This document shows positions 60,639 through 64,000 of a stretch of 64,000 nt of DNA, piece by piece (the stretch's first letter is position 1; each line of letters begins with the position of its first letter). The notes beneath the pieces were generated by a model. It worked only from the letters and a program-made list of their open reading frames with translations, searched no databases and was not told the DNA's origin. The stretch lies in the NCBI GenBank assembly GCA_963973795.1, contig CAXBAF010000001.1, positions 186,001-250,000 of the forward strand, read 5' to 3'. Position numbers and translations under genes: made by a program. The DNA comes from UBA1926 sp002337215. Its GTDB lineage: Bacteria; Planctomycetota; Phycisphaerae; Phycisphaerales; UBA1924.

Positions 60639-61691
60639 ATGTCGCTCCGATTGCTGCAGGTCGTCCTCCCCATCGCCAGCGCGGACGATCTTGAGACGCT
60701 GCTCGCCGATGTGCCGCCCGATCTTGTCTGGCGCGACGACGTCGCGGGCGGGCTCCGGTTCGTCAGCATCCTGTTGAGAGCCGACCAGGTCGAGCCGCTC
60801 TCCGATGCCCTCAACGAGCGGTTCCGCAGTGAGATCGGGTTCCGGCTCATCCTCTTCCCGATCGAGGCGACCAAGCCCCAGTTGCCCGAGCCCGCACCGA
60901 AACCCGAGCCCCTCGAGAGCCACGAGCAGAGCGAAAATGGTGCTCCGCCAGTGAACGAGCCATCGGCGGCAGCACCCAAGCCCCTCATCGGGCGCATCTC
61001 GCGCGAAGAGCTGTACGAGGACATCGCCGCGGGGGTCTCGGCCGGGCGGCTGTTCGTCGTGATGGTCGTGCTCTCGACGGTCGTCGCGGCAGCGGGGCTG
61101 CTGCGGGATTCCGCGGCCGTGATCATCGGGGCGATGGTCATCGCACCTCTGCTCGGGCCCAACATGGCGCTCGCGCTCGGGACGACGCTGGGCGACCGGA
61201 CGCTGATCCGTCGGTCGCTGACAGCCAACGGGATGGGGGGGTCGATCGCGCTGGCGATGAGCGTCGTCATGGGCCTGCTCGTGCCGATCGATGCGGACGG
61301 GGCCGAGCTCGTTGCGCGGACGACGGTGGGGGCGACCGACATCGTGCTCGCGCTCGCGTCGGGAACAGCGGGTGCCCTTGCCTTCACGACCGGCGCACCC
61401 GCGACGCTCGTGGGCGTGATGGTCGCGGTGGCGCTGCTCCCGCCCACGACGGCCGCGGGGCTGTACTTCGGGATGGGCGACGCGGGGCGCGGGCTGAGCG
61501 CCCTCTCGCTCGTCGCGGTCAACGTGGTCTGCGTCAATCTCGCGGCGACCGCGACGTTCCTTGTCCAGGGCATCCGCCCCGACACCTGGTGGGCGGCGGA
61601 CCGCGCCCGCGGCGCCACCCGCCGCGCGATCGTGGCGTGGGTCGTGCTGCTGGCGTTGCTCGGCGCGCTGCTCTACATGCGCTCAGTGTGA
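60639..61691 (+). CDS. DUF389 membrane protein
   Basis: 350 residues. A cytoplasmic domain (1-85, SLRLLQVVLPIASADDLETLL) and a proline-rich linker precede the DUF389 core. The core has six hydrophobic helices including LFVVMVVLSTVVAAAGLLRDSAAVIIGAMVIAPLLGPNMALALGTTLGD in register, the family signature G-A-M-x-I-A-P-L-L-G-P. Function is unknown; TIGR00341-type proteins are widespread. It follows mqnC by 54 bp, so it may be co-transcribed, but no functional tie is known. Confidence 0.88.
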   Translation: MSLRLLQVVLPIASADDLETLLADVPPDLVWRDDVAGGLRFVSILLRADQVEPLSDALNERFRSEIGFRLILFPIEATKPQLPEPAPKPEPLESHEQSENGAPPVNEPSAAAPKPLIGRISREELYEDIAAGVSAGRLFVVMVVLSTVVAAAGLLRDSAAVIIGAMVIAPLLGPNMALALGTTLGDRTLIRRSLTANGMGGSIALAMSVVMGLLVPIDADGAELVARTTVGATDIVLALASGTAGALAFTTGAPATLVGVMVAVALLPPTTAAGLYFGMGDAGRGLSALSLVAVNVVCVNLAATATFLVQGIRPDTWWAADRARGATRRAIVAWVVLLALLGALLYMRSV

Positions 61692-61716
61692 ACCAGGTCG
61701 TCCCCGAATCCGACAG

Positions 61717-62223
61717 TCAGAACGCCCCCTCGGGCGGGCCGAACCCGGCCGCCATCCGCCACTGAGAGAGCTGCCCGAGGTGGTACCCCTCGTGGTGGGC
61801 GAGCATGTACGCGGTCGCCACGGCGTTGGTCGGGAAGAACTCGCGCCATTCGGGGACGACGAACTCCTGTGCGAGCTGCTGTTCGGTCATCGCCTCGACC
61901 ATACCTGCGAGTTTCTCGTGGGTCATGCGGAGGGCCGTGAGCAGCTCGTCCTTGCTGGGGAATTGTGCTCGGTCGCCGCTTACCGCGCCGCCCGCGGGGC
62001 AGAGCTCGGGCCACGAGGCCGGCACGCCGCCGAGGTCGTTCGGATCGCCCTTGATACAGCCGATCATCATGCCGGCACCGACCGACAGGTGCGTGAGGAC
62101 CCATGCGGGGTGCTTGGCGTTGGTGTAGGGCAACTCGGCGAAACGCTCGTCGGGCACATCGGCGACGAGTTTCTCTGCTTCGGACAGGGTGTGGGCGAAC
62201 AGGCCGAGGATCTGGGGTTTCAT
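61717..62223 (-). CDS. DinB-superfamily protein
   Basis: 168 residues, four-helix bundle. Potential metal ligands are His in WVLTHLSVGAGMM and the HHEGYHLGQLSQWR pair near the C-terminus, the classical three-His DinB arrangement. ELLTALRMTHEKLAGMVEAM is a bundle helix. DinB-type enzymes are metal-dependent, often thiol transferases; the substrate here cannot be named. It converges on the DUF389 gene with 25 bp between stops. Confidence 0.85.
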   Translation of the reverse strand: MKPQILGLFAHTLSEAEKLVADVPDERFAELPYTNAKHPAWVLTHLSVGAGMMIGCIKGDPNDLGGVPASWPELCPAGGAVSGDRAQFPSKDELLTALRMTHEKLAGMVEAMTEQQLAQEFVVPEWREFFPTNAVATAYMLAHHEGYHLGQLSQWRMAAGFGPPEGAF

Positions 62224-62324
62224 TGCGGTGCTCCGGTGTGATGGTCAAGCATCGAAGGTTGATGGGCTATCGCTGTTTGTGTTCTGTCAATATATCCCGT
62301 GTTTCCGGGGCCGCGTTCCAGAGT

Positions 62325-62360
62325 GCAAAAAGAACAGCCCCGCCGAAGTCGGCGGGGCTG
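62325..62360 (-). terminator. Rho-independent terminator of the minus-strand PEP-CTERM-like gene
   Basis: CAGCCCCGCCGA pairs with TCGGCGGGGCTG (62335-62346 and 62349-62360). On the minus strand the hairpin is followed by TTCTTTTT. It lies 41 bp downstream of the gene that ends at 62401. Confidence 0.88.
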
Positions 62361-62400
62361 CATGAGATATCAGATGTGAATCTGATCGTCGGGGCCGGGA

Positions 62401-62901
62401 TTAGCGGCGACGACGGGTGGCGACGAGGCCACCGAGGCCCAGCAGCGCGGCGGCGCCGGGGGCGGGGATGTAGGTCACGGTGACGAAGCTGCCCGCGCCG
62501 TAGACGTGGTCCACGCCGGCGTCGTCAAAGCTGTCGTAGAGGGTCAGGTAGACGAGGCCGTTCGACGAAGCCGAGGCCGCCGAGATCGAACCGCTGTAGG
62601 CGAACACGCCGGGGGCGTCGCCCGCGCCGTAGTCGGCGGGGTTGACGTCGGCGTCGAGGCTCGCGTCGTCGTCGGTGTCGATCGCGATCTGGGCCTCGCT
62701 CGCCCAGCTGCCGCCGAGGGCCTCGTAGTTGACGTCCCAGGCGACGTTGGTCACTGTACCGGCGAAGCCGAAGTCGTGAACCATGGTGAAGAACTCGGCG
62801 CCGAAGCCCTCGTCAACGGACAGGCCGCTGATGTCGAAGGTGTGGTCAGCAGCGGTGGCAACGCCGGCGGCGGCGACGATAGCGATGATCGTGGTCTTCA
62901 T
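62401..62901 (-). CDS. Secreted protein with PEP-CTERM-like tail
   Basis: 166 residues. Signal peptide MKTTIIAIVAAAGVATA, a body with alternating strands and Asp-rich turns (AIDTDDDASLDADVNPADYG), and the tail IPAPGAAALLGLGGLVATRRRR. The tail is a PAP variant of the PEP-CTERM sorting signal with the usual hydrophobic span and Arg run. The body's VTNVAWDVNYEALGGSWASEAQIAIDTD parallels a block in the next gene, so the two are paralogues. Function is unknown; cell-surface or matrix role is inferred from the tail. No exosortase gene is nearby. Confidence 0.85.
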   Translation of the reverse strand: MKTTIIAIVAAAGVATAADHTFDISGLSVDEGFGAEFFTMVHDFGFAGTVTNVAWDVNYEALGGSWASEAQIAIDTDDDASLDADVNPADYGAGDAPGVFAYSGSISAASASSNGLVYLTLYDSFDDAGVDHVYGAGSFVTVTYIPAPGAAALLGLGGLVATRRRR

Positions 62902-63189
62902 GTCTGGTCTCCCAATCTCTTTATCCGAATATTCAGGGCGGCGGAACAGCCCCACAAGATGGCCGAGCAGCTCATGCTGGCACGGCCTTGACCGGGGCAC
63001 CTCGCCCTCGGCATACGTTGGTCAGTGAGAAAACGCTCTCCTCGACTCCGGGAACATGATCTCCCGGTTCGGGGGGCAAGTAAAGCAAAACTCTCAGAAT
63101 CGACCCCAAAAAACAGGAATTCGCACCCGTAAGCTCAAAATATATTGGATGAAATTCATACTAGGTCTTTGTTCATGCCGTGCTGCATA

Positions 63190-63226
63190 GAAAACAAGGC
63201 AGCCCCGCCATCGTGACGGGGCTGCC
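63190..63226 (-). terminator. Rho-independent terminator of the second PEP-CTERM-like gene
   Basis: GGCAGCCCCG (63199-63208) pairs with CGGGGCTGCC (63217-63226); on the minus strand it is followed by TTGTTTTCT. The remaining gap between 62902 and 63190 holds no supported gene. It is AT-rich and should contain the promoter of the 62401 gene, which I could not place. Confidence 0.85.
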
Positions 63227-63262
63227 CATGATGAATTCCTGAGTGGTGTCGTGCGACCGCGA

Positions 63263-63802
63263 TCAGCGGCGACGACGGCTGGCGACGAGGCCACCGAGGC
63301 CGAGCATCGCAGCGGCGCCGGGCGCCGGGACGAGGAACCCGACGGTGCCCGAGTTGAAGATGCCCTCGGGCGAGCCGTCGGAATCGACGAACGACTCGAA
63401 GAGCTCGATGTCGATGGTGCCGCCGACCGCGAGCAGGTCGCCGATGCCGGCGTCGCCCAAGTCAACGAAACCGCCCGAGCTGTTGAACTCGGTGCCCGGG
63501 GCGTTGGTGGCGCTGGGCGTGATGTACAGGTCGTTGATGCCGTCGCCGTCGAAGTCCATGGCGATGGTCATCTCCGAGAGCCAGCTGGCGCCGCCGGGAT
63601 CGATACCCGCGGTCTGGTCGAGGTCCCACGACACGGCGGTCACGAGCGTGTCGCCCATGCCGACGGCGTGGGTGAAGGCGACGTTCGTCACGCTGCCCTC
63701 GGCGTCATTGGTGGTCATGCCACTGAGGTCCGCATAGGACGCGACGCCGGCGTTTGCGACGCCCGCGGCGGCGATCAGCGCGAGAAGGCTTGCAGTTTTC
63801 AT
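63263..63802 (-). CDS. Secreted protein with PEP-CTERM-like tail (paralogue)
   Basis: 179 residues. The ATG at 63802 has GGAGAG upstream on the minus strand. Signal peptide MKTASLLALIAAAGVANA, body with VTAVSWDLDQTAGIDPGGASWLSEMTIAMDFDGDGINDLY, and tail VPAPGAAAMLGLGGLVASRRRR. The D-x-D-G-D-G-I-N-D stretch looks like a calcium-binding dockerin- or EF-type loop. Tail and signal are nearly those of the neighbouring gene, so this is a local duplication. The 198 bp from 63803 to the window end show no gene. Confidence 0.87.
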   Translation of the reverse strand: MKTASLLALIAAAGVANAGVASYADLSGMTTNDAEGSVTNVAFTHAVGMGDTLVTAVSWDLDQTAGIDPGGASWLSEMTIAMDFDGDGINDLYITPSATNAPGTEFNSSGGFVDLGDAGIGDLLAVGGTIDIELFESFVDSDGSPEGIFNSGTVGFLVPAPGAAAMLGLGGLVASRRRR

Positions 63803-64000
63803 CTCTACTCTCCTGTATTCATGATTTCGGATCCAAGGCCAGCACAACAGGCCCCGGAAGGGATGGGTCGCCAGCAGGGTGCCGCCTTTCGACAGTGAGA
63901 ACAAGGCGATCGTTCTGACACCCGGCGATTCCCCGATCTTGCCGCCGGCGAATCGTCACATACCGCGCAACCGGTCCACCCGTGTCCGATATCAGCGAGC

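Overview
The window is a GC-rich, densely coding stretch of a Gram-negative, flagellated bacterium, most likely a planctomycete of the Phycisphaerae type. The indications are short secreted proteins with a PEP-CTERM-like Pro-Ala-Pro / hydrophobic / poly-Arg tail, an LPS gene (LpxI), a futalosine-pathway menaquinone gene (MqnC), a K+-dependent-type membrane pyrophosphatase, and several conserved proteins without a clear family. The taxonomic call is inference; no rRNA or other decisive marker lies in the window.

Layout. Positions 1-410 hold the 3' end of obg. Positions 428-1890 are a compositionally different, minus-strand island with a cytoplasmic trypsin-like protease and a small partner protein. 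Positions 1955-3874 (minus) carry a TlyA-like methyltransferase and LpxI. Positions 4165-10628 (plus) carry a small zinc-ribbon-like protein, a conserved hypothetical, a lipoprotein, an RDD membrane protein and a large TPR protein.

Positions 10679-39716 are one nearly unbroken flagellar supercluster on the plus strand: flgN-like, a sigma-54 two-component pair, flgB, flgC, fliE-fliF-fliG-fliH-fliI-fliJ, a MotE-like gene, fliK, flgD, a flagellar operon protein, flgE, flbD, motA, motB, fliL, fliN, fliO-fliP-fliQ-fliR-flhB-flhA-flhF-flhG, a small membrane protein, and fliA. The order follows the Bacillus fla/che operon, but fliM, cheY and the other che genes are missing. Flagellin, hook-associated, rod (flgF/G) and L/P-ring genes are also absent here. 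A good sigma-54 promoter match lies just upstream of flgB, directly after the sigma-54 activator gene, which suggests how the cluster is switched on. FliA at the far end probably drives late genes elsewhere.

Positions 39810-64000 are mostly housekeeping and envelope genes: folK, a secreted hypothetical, a eukaryote-like purB carrying an in-frame palindromic insertion, two tandem LuxR-type regulators, an NYN-domain protein with a lipoprotein, bS21, the membrane pyrophosphatase, a DUF454 protein behind a Fur-like 7-1-7 palindrome, aroK, an AsmA-like protein, efp, a Tat-exported metallo-beta-lactamase-fold hydrolase, a sodium:solute symporter, an ATP-grasp protein, mqnC, a DUF389 protein, a DinB protein and three PEP-CTERM-like secreted proteins.

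Most notable signals: (1) a family of GNRA-loop palindromes inserted in frame in both purB and the TlyA gene, with a compensatory base change between copies; (2) the protease plus small-partner island; (3) loss of fliM from an otherwise canonical cluster; (4) a long extra loop in the pyrophosphatase; (5) an AT-rich palindrome and a foldable leader ahead of mqnC. No CRISPR array, tRNA, rRNA or transposase gene was seen.
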